Below, piece by piece: positions 34,862-45,318 of a DNA stretch of 64,000 nt. Source of the stretch: Acidobacteriota bacterium (GTDB lineage: Bacteria; Acidobacteriota; Thermoanaerobaculia; Multivoradales; JBCCEF01); NCBI GenBank assembly GCA_039030395.1, contig JBCCEF010000007.1, positions 124,001 to 188,000 on the forward strand, read 5' to 3'. The stretch's first letter is position 1; each line of letters opens with the position of its first letter. A program made the translations under genes and the position numbers. Below the pieces are notes generated by a model that saw only the letters and a program-made list of their open reading frames with translations, was not told the origin of the DNA and ran no database searches.

Positions 34862-35215
34862 ATGTGTGACCGAAGCGAATGCGCCACTCGCAGCTACCGA
34901 GCCGGCGCGGGGCACCTCACTCAGTGCCTGGAGTGCGGCACGCTGGGATTTCAGATCGGCACGGCGTATTTCACTGCCCGTCCGCAAGAACTCCACACCA
35001 TCGCGAGCTTCTTCTTCGACATCCAACGCGCTCAAAAGTCCAAGACCAGCCGCGAGAAGGTCATGCTCTTGCAGATCGAGTCGGCACGCGTCATGTTGGC
35101 CTTATCGCTCGAGGAACTCGCAGACCTGGTGGCGCTCTTGAAGGAGGGTTGGCGTTGGGTGAACGCCCCCTGTCCTCCAGTCAGCGTAGGGATTTTTTCG
35201 GAAGCCATCCACTGA
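34862..35215 (+). CDS. Small Cys-containing cytoplasmic protein
   Basis: A 117-residue protein with four N-terminal cysteines (MCDRSECATRSY and TQCLECGTLGF), a pattern suited to binding one metal ion. A helical C-terminus follows (LLQIESARVMLALSLEELAD). The organisation resembles small uncharacterised CxxC proteins seen near iron-uptake genes, but I cannot name the family with confidence. It is the third frame of the unit behind the promoter at 34263. GGAGCAGG lies about 7 nt before its ATG. Confidence 0.6.
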   Translation: MCDRSECATRSYRAGAGHLTQCLECGTLGFQIGTAYFTARPQELHTIASFFFDIQRAQKSKTSREKVMLLQIESARVMLALSLEELADLVALLKEGWRWVNAPCPPVSVGIFSEAIH

Positions 35216-35299
35216 AAAGCTTTTCTGCAGTGTGCATCGCCTAGGCGGCGCGGAAATGGACCGACACCCCTGACCTAGCGTGAGACGAACCGCAGGATT

Positions 35300-35318
35300 C
35301 TCACCACGGACTGGTGAG
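35300..35318 (-). terminator. Hairpin after queE
   Basis: CTCACCA (35300-35306) pairs with TGGTGAG (35312-35318) around a 5-nt loop, directly beyond the queE stop codon. No long T-run follows, so termination strength is uncertain. Confidence 0.5.
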
Positions 35319-35320
35319 GA

Positions 35321-36028
35321 CTACACGCCCCGAGTTTCGGCGCCCCAGAGAAGCTTGTGGAGCTGCAACTGAAGGCGCACCGGCAGGTGGTCGCGCATGA
35401 TCCAATCGGCGAGATCGGTGGCTTCCAGCTCACCGTGAACCGGCGACAGGTGCACCGCCCGGACGGACGCCAGGCGGCCGTCTTTCTCCATCGTCCGAAT
35501 CAGCTCCCGCGCCCAACGGTAGTCCCCTTCGTCCGCCAACACGAACTTGAGTTCATCCAGCGGCGTCAGCAGGTCGAGATTCGGCCAGTGGTAGTTCTCC
35601 GCCTCGCCGCTGCCGGGGCACTTGACGTCCACAATGCGCCGCACCCGCGGATCGACGGCGCCGATGTCCACCCCGCCTCCGGTTTCGAGGAGTACCTCGT
35701 AGCCGCGGTCGCACAGCTCCCGCATTAGCGGCAGCGCGCCCGGTTGCAGCAAAGGCTCGCCGCCGGTGACCTCCACCAGCGGACAGCCGATCTCCTCGAC
35801 CTCCGCCAGCAGGTCGTCGAGAGACCGCCAGTCGCCTTCGTAGAAGCTGTAGGTGGTGTCGCACCAGCGGCAGCGCATCTGGCAGCCGGTGAGGCGGATC
35901 AGGACACAGGGGCGACCGATGGCGGTGGACTCGCCCTGCAGCGAGTAGAACACCTCGTGGATCTTGAGGCGCTCTTCCGGCGGTAGCTCGAGGACAGAGG
36001 AGGCCGGTGCTGCCACAACCGTGGTCAT
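35321..36028 (-). CDS. queE: 7-carboxy-7-deazaguanine synthase QueE
   Basis: A 235-residue radical-SAM enzyme, starting at ATG 36028 by ATGA overlap with queD (an earlier in-frame ATG at 36064 lies inside queD). It has IHEVFYSLQGESTAIGRPCVLIRL, cluster motif CQMRCRWC (CxxxCxxC) and EVTGGEPLLQPG. It converts 6-carboxytetrahydropterin to CDG in the 7-deazaguanine (queuosine/preQ0) pathway. The pair QueD-QueE makes CDG; QueC was not seen here. Confidence 0.94.
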   Translation of the reverse strand: MTTVVAAPASSVLELPPEERLKIHEVFYSLQGESTAIGRPCVLIRLTGCQMRCRWCDTTYSFYEGDWRSLDDLLAEVEEIGCPLVEVTGGEPLLQPGALPLMRELCDRGYEVLLETGGGVDIGAVDPRVRRIVDVKCPGSGEAENYHWPNLDLLTPLDELKFVLADEGDYRWARELIRTMEKDGRLASVRAVHLSPVHGELEATDLADWIMRDHLPVRLQLQLHKLLWGAETRGV

Positions 36029-36396
36029 GGCTGGTAGATGGCGCAGGAGGTATCGTTCTCCCACACCTCGACCCGCGGCACCGTCACCCGTCCGTCCGAC
36101 CCGAGGCGGCCGGAGATTTGCTGGTGGATGTACGAGGCCAGGCTTTCGGCGGTGGTGCTTCGCCTATCGAAGGGTGGGATGTCGTTGATCACCCGGTGAT
36201 CGAAGGGGCCGGCCACCTCCGCCATCGCCGCCTTCAAGTCCGCGAAATCCACCACCATGCCCAACTCATCGAGGGTTTCGGCAGCGGCGTACACCCGCAC
36301 CCGGTAGTTGTGGCCGTGGAGGTTTTCGCAGCCGCCCGTGTGGCCCACGATGAAGTGGGCGGCGGCGAAGGTGAAGTCCTTGAAGATGGTGTACAT
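36025..36396 (-). CDS. queD: 6-carboxy-5,6,7,8-tetrahydropterin synthase QueD
   Basis: A 123-residue PTPS-fold enzyme. Zn-binding histidines are in FAAAHFIVGHTG and LHGHNYRVRVY; the catalytic Cys is in GGCENLHGH. VVDFADLKAAM and PFDHRVINDI complete the family pattern. The product feeds QueE, whose gene starts in the last codons of queD. No preQ1 riboswitch was recognised upstream. Confidence 0.94.
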   Translation of the reverse strand: MYTIFKDFTFAAAHFIVGHTGGCENLHGHNYRVRVYAAAETLDELGMVVDFADLKAAMAEVAGPFDHRVINDIPPFDRRSTTAESLASYIHQQISGRLGSDGRVTVPRVEVWENDTSCAIYQP

Positions 36397-36478
36397 GGCG
36401 AAGCGCGATCCAGACTAGACGATTCTACATAGGACCGCCGGTTTCCGAGCCGCTTCGGCCTCGCTGGGGTTTCGCTTC

Positions 36479-36520
36479 GAGAGCCAAGGTCCCTGTGTGG
36501 CCACAGGTCCCCTGGCTCTC
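36479..36520 (-). terminator. Long hairpin after the TonB receptor gene
   Basis: GAGAGCCA (36479-36486) pairs with TGGCTCTC (36513-36520). Inside it, CCTGTG (36492-36497) pairs with CACAGG (36502-36507) around TGGC, giving a nearly continuous 42-nt stem-loop 24 bp beyond the receptor stop codon. It could also protect the end of the transcript. Confidence 0.75.
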
Positions 36521-36543
36521 TCGGCTAGGAAGGCGCTAGCAGG

Positions 36544-38724
36544 CTAGAACCGCCCTCTGACGGACAGGCTTGCGTTGAGAGGCGCGCCCACGGTCGCCTG
36601 ATGCGTGCTGTGTGAGTTGGGAAAATACAGCTCGTCGGTCAGGTTTTCGATGTTGAGCTGAACCCGCAGCGTATCGGACACGTCGTAGTAGGCCGCCGCG
36701 TCCACTCGGGTATAGCTCGGCAGCACCGCGCTATTGCTGTTGTTGATGAAACTTTCATCTTGGTAGGTCAACCCAATTCCCAGGGCAAACCGGCTCGTCA
36801 CCTCGTAGTTGTTCCAGAGCGAGAACATATTCTCGGGCAATTCGCGCGGCCGACGCACTCCGTTCGCCTGTTCGCCATCCAGATAGCTGTATCCGGCGGC
36901 GATGAACCATCGATCCGTCAGCTGTCCTTGGAGCTGCGCCTCGAACCCGTCGACCGAGGTCTCGATCACGTCGAAGGTTCCAGCGTCCGAGTCCGAAACC
37001 ACCGGCGACTCCTGTTCAACCTCGAACAGCGCGGCTGTCAGACTCAGGCGCTGACTGAGGTCCCACTTCACACCTACCTCAAGATTGGCAAAGGTGTTCG
37101 GATCCAGGCGATTGTTGTCGCCGTTGATGTTGGCGAACTGTTCACCACTGCGCGGCAGGAAGGATTCGCTGTAGCTGCCGTAAAGAGAGACGTTCTCCTG
37201 CGGCTTGAAGACCAAGCCTAGACGCGGCGAAACCTCTTCGTCGGTCCGTGTCCGGATGTCGTTCGCCGGCACGTTGAAGACTTCGATGTCGAAACTGTCG
37301 AATCGGGCGCCGATCACCACGTCGAACTTGTCCGAAAGCTCGATCTCGTCCTGAACGTAGACCGAAACGACCTCGACGCCGACCCGCGTATCGTCGTTGA
37401 GATCCGTCGAAAAGCTGTTGGTCGCGATTCGGCCGTCGGCCAGAACGCCCACACCATTTCGCAGGATGTCGCGAGTTGCGAAGAATTCCGCCCGATCCGT
37501 TCTCGTACCGTCCGCAGCGGAGGTGTCGAAAAACGAGTTGAATCGATTCTGATCCGACGAGGTATCGATGTATTCCGTGCCGACGATCACCGTGTGGCGC
37601 AGACCGCCGGTGTCGAACTCTCCGATCAGATCCCCGGACAAAATCAGGTTCTGACGCTGTGTGGTGTCGACATAGCCGTCCAGCTCGACGATGTTCGTCG
37701 CTTCGTCATAGTCGTTGGCGTAGAAGTTCTGGTAGAGCTTGTCGTAGTCGCCATAGAAGGCGCTGAAGTTGCCCTTGAGGCGGCTCGAAAAGTTGTGCTC
37801 GAGACTCGCGCGAAGCAGGTGGGCTTCGAGCTCGGTCGTGTTGAGCTCGGGATCACCGAAAACGATGTCTTCGAGGGCTTCGACGGGGCGTCCGTCGGAT
37901 CCCGTCGGAATGCCTCGGTCAACGAATCGCTGATGATCAGCATACTCGTACGACACATCGAGGGTTGTCGACGGCGTCAGCTCGAATTTGGCGGTAGGGT
38001 TGATGCCGATGCGCTCGCCGTCGTAGAAGTCGCGATGATTGTCGAGATTTTCGTAGAGAGCGTTGACGCGAAAGGCTCGCTTGTCGCTGGAGCCGAAGTT
38101 GCCGTCGACCTGAACGCCAAACTCGCCGAAGGAATCGGAGCGCGCCTGGTAACTCGAGAAAGACTCTCCGATCAAGCCCTTCTTGGTGACGCGGTTCAGA
38201 ATTCCGCCGGTGCCACCGCGGCCGAAGAGAAGTGCATTCGGACCGCGAAGAATCTCCACCTGCTCGAGGTTGTAGAGCGGGCGGTAATACTGCACGTCGT
38301 CGCGAACCCCGTCAATGAAGAAATCGGCCGTTGAGCGCACCCCTCTAAAGACGATCGCGTCGCGGTGGCCCTCACCCTGGGACGTGTTGACCCCCGGGGT
38401 GTAGTTCACGATTTCACCGATGCTCGTGAAGCCTTGTCGGTCGAGCTGGGCCTCGGTAGTGATCGACAGGCTCTGCGGCACGTCGATGATTGGGGTCGGT
38501 GTCTTGAGGGCTTTGACCTTGTCGGCATACAGGTATTTGCCTACGACGGCGATTTCTTCTTCCACCACCTCGTCAGGGGCAGCCTTCTCGTCTTCTACGG
38601 CGCCGTCTTGAGCCTCTCGCGGAGGAGTGGACTCTTCCTGGGCCTGAGCGGTGACTGCTGAGGGTATGAGTGTCATGAACAACACTGCGACAACGAGTAG
38701 ACGAACGGGCGTTCTTGCTAACAT
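36544..38724 (-). CDS. TonB-dependent siderophore receptor
   Basis: A ~726-residue outer-membrane receptor (ATG at 38724 preferred over 38730, since GGAG lies 6 nt before it and abuts the earlier ATG). Signal peptide ending near AVTAQAQEE, then the plug domain (VPQSLSITTEAQLDRQG, YTPGVNTSQGEGHRDAIVFRGVRS, LEQVEILRGPNALLFGRGGTGGILN) and a 22-stranded barrel ending in aromatic F (LNASLSVRGRF). The plug features are those of FhuA/FpvA-like siderophore receptors (TIGR01783 type). Expected substrate: a ferric siderophore. The promoter (38939-38968) has the same palindrome as fur, with a ~200-nt leader. Confidence 0.93.
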   Translation of the reverse strand: MLARTPVRLLVVAVLFMTLIPSAVTAQAQEESTPPREAQDGAVEDEKAAPDEVVEEEIAVVGKYLYADKVKALKTPTPIIDVPQSLSITTEAQLDRQGFTSIGEIVNYTPGVNTSQGEGHRDAIVFRGVRSTADFFIDGVRDDVQYYRPLYNLEQVEILRGPNALLFGRGGTGGILNRVTKKGLIGESFSSYQARSDSFGEFGVQVDGNFGSSDKRAFRVNALYENLDNHRDFYDGERIGINPTAKFELTPSTTLDVSYEYADHQRFVDRGIPTGSDGRPVEALEDIVFGDPELNTTELEAHLLRASLEHNFSSRLKGNFSAFYGDYDKLYQNFYANDYDEATNIVELDGYVDTTQRQNLILSGDLIGEFDTGGLRHTVIVGTEYIDTSSDQNRFNSFFDTSAADGTRTDRAEFFATRDILRNGVGVLADGRIATNSFSTDLNDDTRVGVEVVSVYVQDEIELSDKFDVVIGARFDSFDIEVFNVPANDIRTRTDEEVSPRLGLVFKPQENVSLYGSYSESFLPRSGEQFANINGDNNRLDPNTFANLEVGVKWDLSQRLSLTAALFEVEQESPVVSDSDAGTFDVIETSVDGFEAQLQGQLTDRWFIAAGYSYLDGEQANGVRRPRELPENMFSLWNNYEVTSRFALGIGLTYQDESFINNSNSAVLPSYTRVDAAAYYDVSDTLRVQLNIENLTDELYFPNSHSTHQATVGAPLNASLSVRGRF

Positions 38725-38938
38725 ATACATCTCCGAAATGAGCCAAGTGCCTTGGTCTCGTTGTGGTGTGGGGGTAAATTGCGTGACGTCTTCACGATCG
38801 GATGTTTGCTACCGGCGCTCCGCGATGGGCGAGGCCCACTCGATCAGAATGGTGAACGGATGTTGACCCCGTACTGAGACTGAATTGGAGAAGCCAGGAG
38901 ATCTAGTAGAACGCTCGCAGAGACAGGGGGTCGCGAGG

Positions 38939-38968
38939 ATCATGGACCAAATTGGTCCTATTTGTCAA
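38939..38968 (-). promoter_or_regulatory. Promoter of TonB receptor with embedded GGACC palindrome
   Basis: On the minus strand: -35 TTGACA (38968-38963), 18-bp spacer, -10 CATGAT (38944-38939). The perfect palindrome GGACCAAATTGGTCC (38944-38958) fills the spacer. No second TTGAGA-N5-TCTCAA site is seen; only a TGAGACT half-site occurs at about 38876. The transcript would have a ~200-nt leader without an ATG-started frame. Confidence 0.75.
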
Positions 38969-39149
38969 TCACCAGGTCCGAACGCTAGGTCTACGGCCCA
39001 CCGGTTCTAAAGAGAAAAGGAGTAAACACCCCTATGTTCAGGGGATTAGGCCTACGCAACACCTTAGCCCGAAGAGCGAGAGGGGGAAACTCCCCACGGG
39101 CGCAAGTACGCAAGCACCCTCAGTGAAAGGCTGTGGAGAACGGCCCCTC
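38969..39149. other. Structured spacer beyond acnA
   Basis: This 181-bp spacer holds two hairpins: CCCCT/AGGGG (39029-39044) and a compound stem GCCCG (39067-39071) to CGGGC (39097-39101) enclosing GGGG/CCCC. They may terminate acnA transcripts (read leftward) or belong to an unrecognised small RNA. No coding frame is convincing. Confidence 0.45.
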
Positions 39150-41942
<2,793 letters not shown>

Positions 41943-42078
41943 AGGTGGTGTCTCCAATATCAAATCCAGGGACTTTAGGTTCTCCCCGAAAGGGTCGTCG
42001 TGCCCCTTGAGGGAGCCTCCTCGCGATTGTAGACCAAGCGCTCGGCACAGGCCGCCGAAGCTCGGCCGAAAGGCGCGC

Positions 42079-42084
42079 TACAAT
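42079..42084 (+). promoter_or_regulatory. Predicted -10 box (TACAAT) for a leaderless yqgE-like mRNA
   Basis: TACAAT ends 8 nt before the ATG at 42093, and no Shine-Dalgarno sequence is present. Confidence 0.55.
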
Positions 42085-42092
42085 TCCATCCG

Positions 42093-42674
42093 ATGAGCGA
42101 AAACCGCCTGGAGTTGAACGTTCCGGTGCTGTTGATCGCCATGCCGCAGGTGCAGGATCCCGACTTCGAGCGCACGGTGATCCTGCTGACGGTCCACACC
42201 GAAGCGGGCAGCGAGGGACTGGTCCTCAACCGCGAGGCGCCGCTGGAAATTCGCGAAGTGCTCGCCGGCCTGGATCTTCACTGGAGCGGTATGCCGGACC
42301 AACTAGCGCATTTCGGAGGGCCGGTCGAGCGGCAGATCGGTACGGTGCTCTACGGCGCCGGGCCGGTCGGTCCACCGGAGGCCAGCCATGAGCTGCTAGA
42401 GGGACTGTCCCTCACCCAGCAGGTGGCGGTCCTGAGCGAACTCTCGCGCACGCCGCCGGATCGGATGTGCCTGTACCTCGGCTACGCCGGCTGGGGCGAA
42501 GGCCAACTGCTCGAAGAGATTTTGCGCAACGACTGGCTGATCGCGCCGGTGGTGCCGGAGTTCGTTTTCTCGCCGACCCCGAGCCGGATGTGGGAGGATG
42601 CGCTCGCCTCCGTTGGAGTGGATCCGAATTCCCTGCCGAGCTGGTCGCCGGTCGGTCAAGGCAGCGCGAACTGA
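42093..42674 (+). CDS. YqgE/AlgH family protein
   Basis: A 193-residue protein with family motifs LLIAMPQVQDPDFERTVILL, EGLVLNREAPLEI, HFGGPVERQIGTVLY, LYLGYAGWGEGQLLEEI and the ending W..A. YqgE/AlgH is a widespread conserved protein whose biochemical role is not settled; in Pseudomonas, algH affects alginate regulation. It diverges from acnA and is followed 41 bp later by a Nudix gene in the same direction. Confidence 0.93.
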   Translation: MSENRLELNVPVLLIAMPQVQDPDFERTVILLTVHTEAGSEGLVLNREAPLEIREVLAGLDLHWSGMPDQLAHFGGPVERQIGTVLYGAGPVGPPEASHELLEGLSLTQQVAVLSELSRTPPDRMCLYLGYAGWGEGQLLEEILRNDWLIAPVVPEFVFSPTPSRMWEDALASVGVDPNSLPSWSPVGQGSAN

Positions 42675-42715
42675 GAGGTCCCGGGAAGAGATCCAGCGAC
42701 GGATCCTGAATCGCC

Positions 42716-43231
42716 ATGAAGGGCAAGAAGAAAAAAACAGGCGCGGGCCGCCGGCACCGTGCTCCGAAGGTTCGCCGTGAACATTCCGCCGGCGGCCTGG
42801 TGGTCCGAGCTGGGGAGATCTTGCTGATCTCGCTGCAGGATGGCAAGCGCTGGCAGCTTCCCAAGGGCCACATCGAGAAAGGCGAAACCCTCGAACAGAC
42901 GGCCCTGCGGGAAGTGCAGGAGGAAACCGGCGTCACCGGCCAGGTGGTGGCGCCGCTGCCCTACATCGAGTACCGCTTCCCGCACCGCCGCAAGGAAATC
43001 CACAAACGGGTGGATTACTTCCTCTTGGAGTACATCGAAGGCTCGACGGACGACTACGATCCGGAGGAGGTCTCCGGCGCCGCTTGGTTCCCCTGGGACG
43101 AAGGCATTGCTCTCTTGTCCTTCGACAACGAACGGGAAGTCGCCATTGCCGGCCGGGACCGCTGGCGACAACGGTCTGAAGAGGCCCTGGCATCGGCCGC
43201 CGCTCCGGACGCCTCGCCCCGCAATCCATGA
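42716..43231 (+). CDS. Nudix hydrolase with basic N-terminus
   Basis: A 171-residue Nudix protein. The Nudix box GHIEKGETLEQTALREVQEETGV is intact. The extreme N-terminus is very basic (KGKKKKTGAGRRHRAPKVRR), suggesting RNA or nucleotide-polyphosphate contact. The core resembles Ap4A/diadenosine hydrolase-like MutT proteins (WQLPKGHIEKGE, YIEYRFPHRRKEIHKRVDY). It overlaps the SDR gene by 4 bp, so these are one operon. Confidence 0.88.
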   Translation: MKGKKKKTGAGRRHRAPKVRREHSAGGLVVRAGEILLISLQDGKRWQLPKGHIEKGETLEQTALREVQEETGVTGQVVAPLPYIEYRFPHRRKEIHKRVDYFLLEYIEGSTDDYDPEEVSGAAWFPWDEGIALLSFDNEREVAIAGRDRWRQRSEEALASAAAPDASPRNP

Positions 43232-43983
43232 GCCGAAAAACCACCGCCATCGTCACCGGTGCCAGTTCCGGCATCGGCGCCGCCACCGCCCGCTCGCTGG
43301 CGGCGGCCGGTTTTCGGGTGGTGGTCGGAGCCCGCCGGCTGGACCGGCTGGAGGCCCTCGCCGGCGAGATCGGCGGCACCGCCCACCGCCTGGACGTGAC
43401 CGACCCGGAGAGCGTCGAATTCCTCTGCCGGACACAGCCGGAAGTCGGCCTGCTGGTCAACAACGCCGGCGGCGCCTGGGGCCTCGAGCCGGTGGCCGAA
43501 GCCCTCGACGAACGCTGGGAGTGGATGTACAAAACCAACGTCCTGGGCACCTTGCGGATGACCCGCGCGCTGCTGCCGAAATTGGTGGCCTCCGGCAACG
43601 GTCAGGTGATCAACATCGGATCCACCGCCGGCATCGAGGTCTACCCCGGTGGCGCCGGCTACACCGCCGCCAAGCATGCTCTCCGCGCCCTTACGGGCAC
43701 ACTGCGCCTGGAGCTGTTGGGGCAGCCGGTGAGGGTGACAGCGGTCAACCCGGGGCTGGTGGAAACGGAATTCTCCCAGGTGCGCTTCGACGGCGACGAG
43801 GCGCGCGCCGCCGCCGTCTACCAAGGGATGACTCCGCTCTTGGCCGAAGACATCGCCGACTGCGTGACCTGGGCCGCGACCCGACCGCCGCACGTCAACA
43901 TCGACGAGATCGTGGTGCGCCCGCGGGACCAAGCGACATCGACCCGGGTGCATCGGCGCTCGACGGCCGAGGACTCGCGATGA
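43228..43983 (+). CDS. Short-chain dehydrogenase/reductase (YdfG-like)
   Basis: A 251-residue classical SDR. NADP-binding motif TGASSGIGAATA with Arg after beta2 (ARRLDRLEAL, which favours NADPH), NNAGG, the catalytic Ser in INIGSTAG, and YTAAKHALRAL (YxxxK). PGLVETEFSQVRF follows as in YdfG/serine 3-dehydrogenase-like enzymes, so a hydroxy-acid substrate is possible. It is coupled by 4-bp overlaps to the Nudix gene before it and the cytochrome gene after it. Confidence 0.9.
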   Translation: MSRKTTAIVTGASSGIGAATARSLAAAGFRVVVGARRLDRLEALAGEIGGTAHRLDVTDPESVEFLCRTQPEVGLLVNNAGGAWGLEPVAEALDERWEWMYKTNVLGTLRMTRALLPKLVASGNGQVINIGSTAGIEVYPGGAGYTAAKHALRALTGTLRLELLGQPVRVTAVNPGLVETEFSQVRFDGDEARAAAVYQGMTPLLAEDIADCVTWAATRPPHVNIDEIVVRPRDQATSTRVHRRSTAEDSR

Positions 43984-44342
43984 ATTCGATACCGCGCCGA
44001 ACGATCGTCAAACTGAGTCTCGGATCCCTGCTGCTCTCGCTCCTCATCGCGTCCACCGGATGCGATCTCTTGCCGCAGCGCTCCGAGGGCGAAAAACTGT
44101 GGCGTAGCCTGTGCGCCGAATGTCACGGCATCGATGGTTCCGGCAACCGACCGCGCTACATGGGCAAGGTCTACGCCGACCTGCTCGACGACACCTGGCG
44201 CACCGGCGGGGATCGCATCGCCGTCGAATCGGTCATCCGTGAAGGAGTGTTCGGGGAGATGCCGGCCTTCGACCAGTTGACCCGCGAGGAGATGCGCGTC
44301 CTCCTCGGCTACCTGGACGAACTGCGCTCCGCGGCCCGATGA
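43980..44342 (+). CDS. c-type cytochrome lipoprotein, 120 residues
   Basis: A signal sequence with lipobox (LLLSLLIASTGC) leads to one haem-binding CxxCH (WRSLCAECHGIDGSGN) and a distal Met in FGEMPAFDQLTREEM. It fits a small class I cytochrome c on the periplasmic side. It starts by ATGA overlap with the SDR gene. The next gene is a paralogous cytochrome. Confidence 0.85.
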   Translation: MNSIPRRTIVKLSLGSLLLSLLIASTGCDLLPQRSEGEKLWRSLCAECHGIDGSGNRPRYMGKVYADLLDDTWRTGGDRIAVESVIREGVFGEMPAFDQLTREEMRVLLGYLDELRSAAR

Positions 44343-44352
44343 GACGAAGGCG

Positions 44353-44703
44353 GTGAGGCGAGGCGTTGCGATGGGGATCGCCACTCTCGCCCTGCTCGCC
44401 GGGCTCGCGTCCTGCGCGCCGGATCCGGCAGACCGCAGTCCGGAGCGACTCTATGAACGCTACTGCGCCCGCTGCCACGGCGCCGAGGGGGAAGGCAATC
44501 CGCGACTGGAAAAGCCCAATCTCGATCTGCGAATATCCACGCTCCTGGCCGAATCCCGCGACGGCGAACGCGCCGAGGTGACCCGCCGAATCGCCCAGGG
44601 CCACGAGTCCATGCCGGCCTTCGAGAAACGGTTGAGCCCCGAAGAGATCGACCAACTCATCGACTACCTGTTTCGCTTTCAACCGGCAGCAGATCCCCCT
44701 TAA
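44353..44703 (+). CDS. c-type cytochrome lipoprotein, 116 residues
   Basis: It starts at GTG 44353, 10 nt after the previous cytochrome. The signal peptide ends in LLAGLASC, a lipobox. One CxxCH (YCARCHGAEGEGN) and the axial Met in GHESMPAFEKRLSPEEIDQL are present. It is a diverged relative of the preceding protein; both end in a helix after MPAF. A shared electron-transfer role is likely. Confidence 0.85.
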   Translation: MRRGVAMGIATLALLAGLASCAPDPADRSPERLYERYCARCHGAEGEGNPRLEKPNLDLRISTLLAESRDGERAEVTRRIAQGHESMPAFEKRLSPEEIDQLIDYLFRFQPAADPP

Positions 44704-44719
44704 AGATAGGAACACCACC

Positions 44720-44932
44720 ATGGACCAGCAACGACTTCAGAATGCCTACGTTCGCCTCCAGGCCCTCGACGATCGCCTGACCCACAAGGTGCGACCGCGC
44801 AGCGCCGGCACCTTCACCCGACCGGGGCCGGACCGGCTGGAAGAAAACCTGCGCCACCTGGCGGAGTACACGGTGGAGCTGAAGGACATCCTGCACGAAG
44901 TGCTCGCCGGATTGGCCCGGCGGCAGAGCTAG
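44720..44932 (+). CDS. Small uncharacterised helical protein, 70 residues
   Basis: MDQQRLQNAYVRLQALDDRL opens a mostly helical, soluble protein with a second helix LEENLRHLAEYTVELKDILH. AGGAA lies 8 nt before the ATG. No family is recognised. It lies 16 bp after the cytochrome gene on the same strand and may be part of that operon. Confidence 0.6.
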   Translation: MDQQRLQNAYVRLQALDDRLTHKVRPRSAGTFTRPGPDRLEENLRHLAEYTVELKDILHEVLAGLARRQS

Positions 44933-44941
44933 CCCTTTCCG

Positions 44942-45151
44942 ATGCCGACTGCGACCCTCCGCGCCACCCTCGCCCTCGGCCTGGTATCGAGCTGGATGGC
45001 CCTGCTGTTCTTGGGATTCACCATCGGTGGCGCGGTCCACCTGTTGGTCGCCGTGGCGCTGGCGGTGACTCCATGGAAAGCCCTTCTCCGGCGCGATCAA
45101 TCGGAGGAGTCGTCCCAGTCCACCGAGTACGAGGATCCGCGACGGCGGTAG
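44942..45151 (+). CDS. Small two-helix membrane protein, 69 residues
   Basis: Two TM segments (LALGLVSSWMALLFLGFTIG and VHLLVAVALAVTPWKALL) resemble the lmo0937/DUF5670-type small membrane proteins. The polar tail (SEESSQSTEYEDPRRR) is encoded where the opposite-strand gene at 45097-45318 also codes, a 55-bp convergent overlap. Function unknown. Confidence 0.55.
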   Translation: MPTATLRATLALGLVSSWMALLFLGFTIGGAVHLLVAVALAVTPWKALLRRDQSEESSQSTEYEDPRRR

Positions 45152-45318
45152 ATGTTGAGCAGGCGTTCGACCGTGCGGAGCGAGGCGTAGGCCAGAGCGC
45201 CACAGGCAATGGCCACCATCAGGGCGTGTTCCGGGCGGAAGCCACGCCAAAAGTGGAGGGCGGCAAAGGTCCCCGCGGCCACGAGAAAACCGGTCAGAAT
45301 TTTGAGTCGATAGCTCAC
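45097..45318 (-). CDS. Small two-helix membrane protein, 73 residues
   Basis: It starts at GTG 45318 by GTGA overlap with the FAH gene (RLKILTGFLVAAGTFAALHF). Two TM helices are followed by a basic/acidic tail (YRRRGSSYSVDWDDSSD). It overlaps the opposite-strand small membrane gene by 55 bp at the 3' end. Family not recognised. Confidence 0.6.
   Translation of the reverse strand: MSYRLKILTGFLVAAGTFAALHFWRGFRPEHALMVAIACGALAYASLRTVERLLNIYRRRGSSYSVDWDDSSD

Noticed and set aside
36025-36480. preQ1 riboswitch upstream of queD
   Set aside because: The region before queD lacks the short preQ1 aptamer pattern; the strong hairpin there belongs to the end of the TonB receptor gene.
39029-39101. Possible cobalamin riboswitch or other known RNA beyond acnA
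   Set aside because: Only two plain hairpins are visible. No conserved riboswitch core (such as a B12 box) was found, so it is described only as structured spacer.
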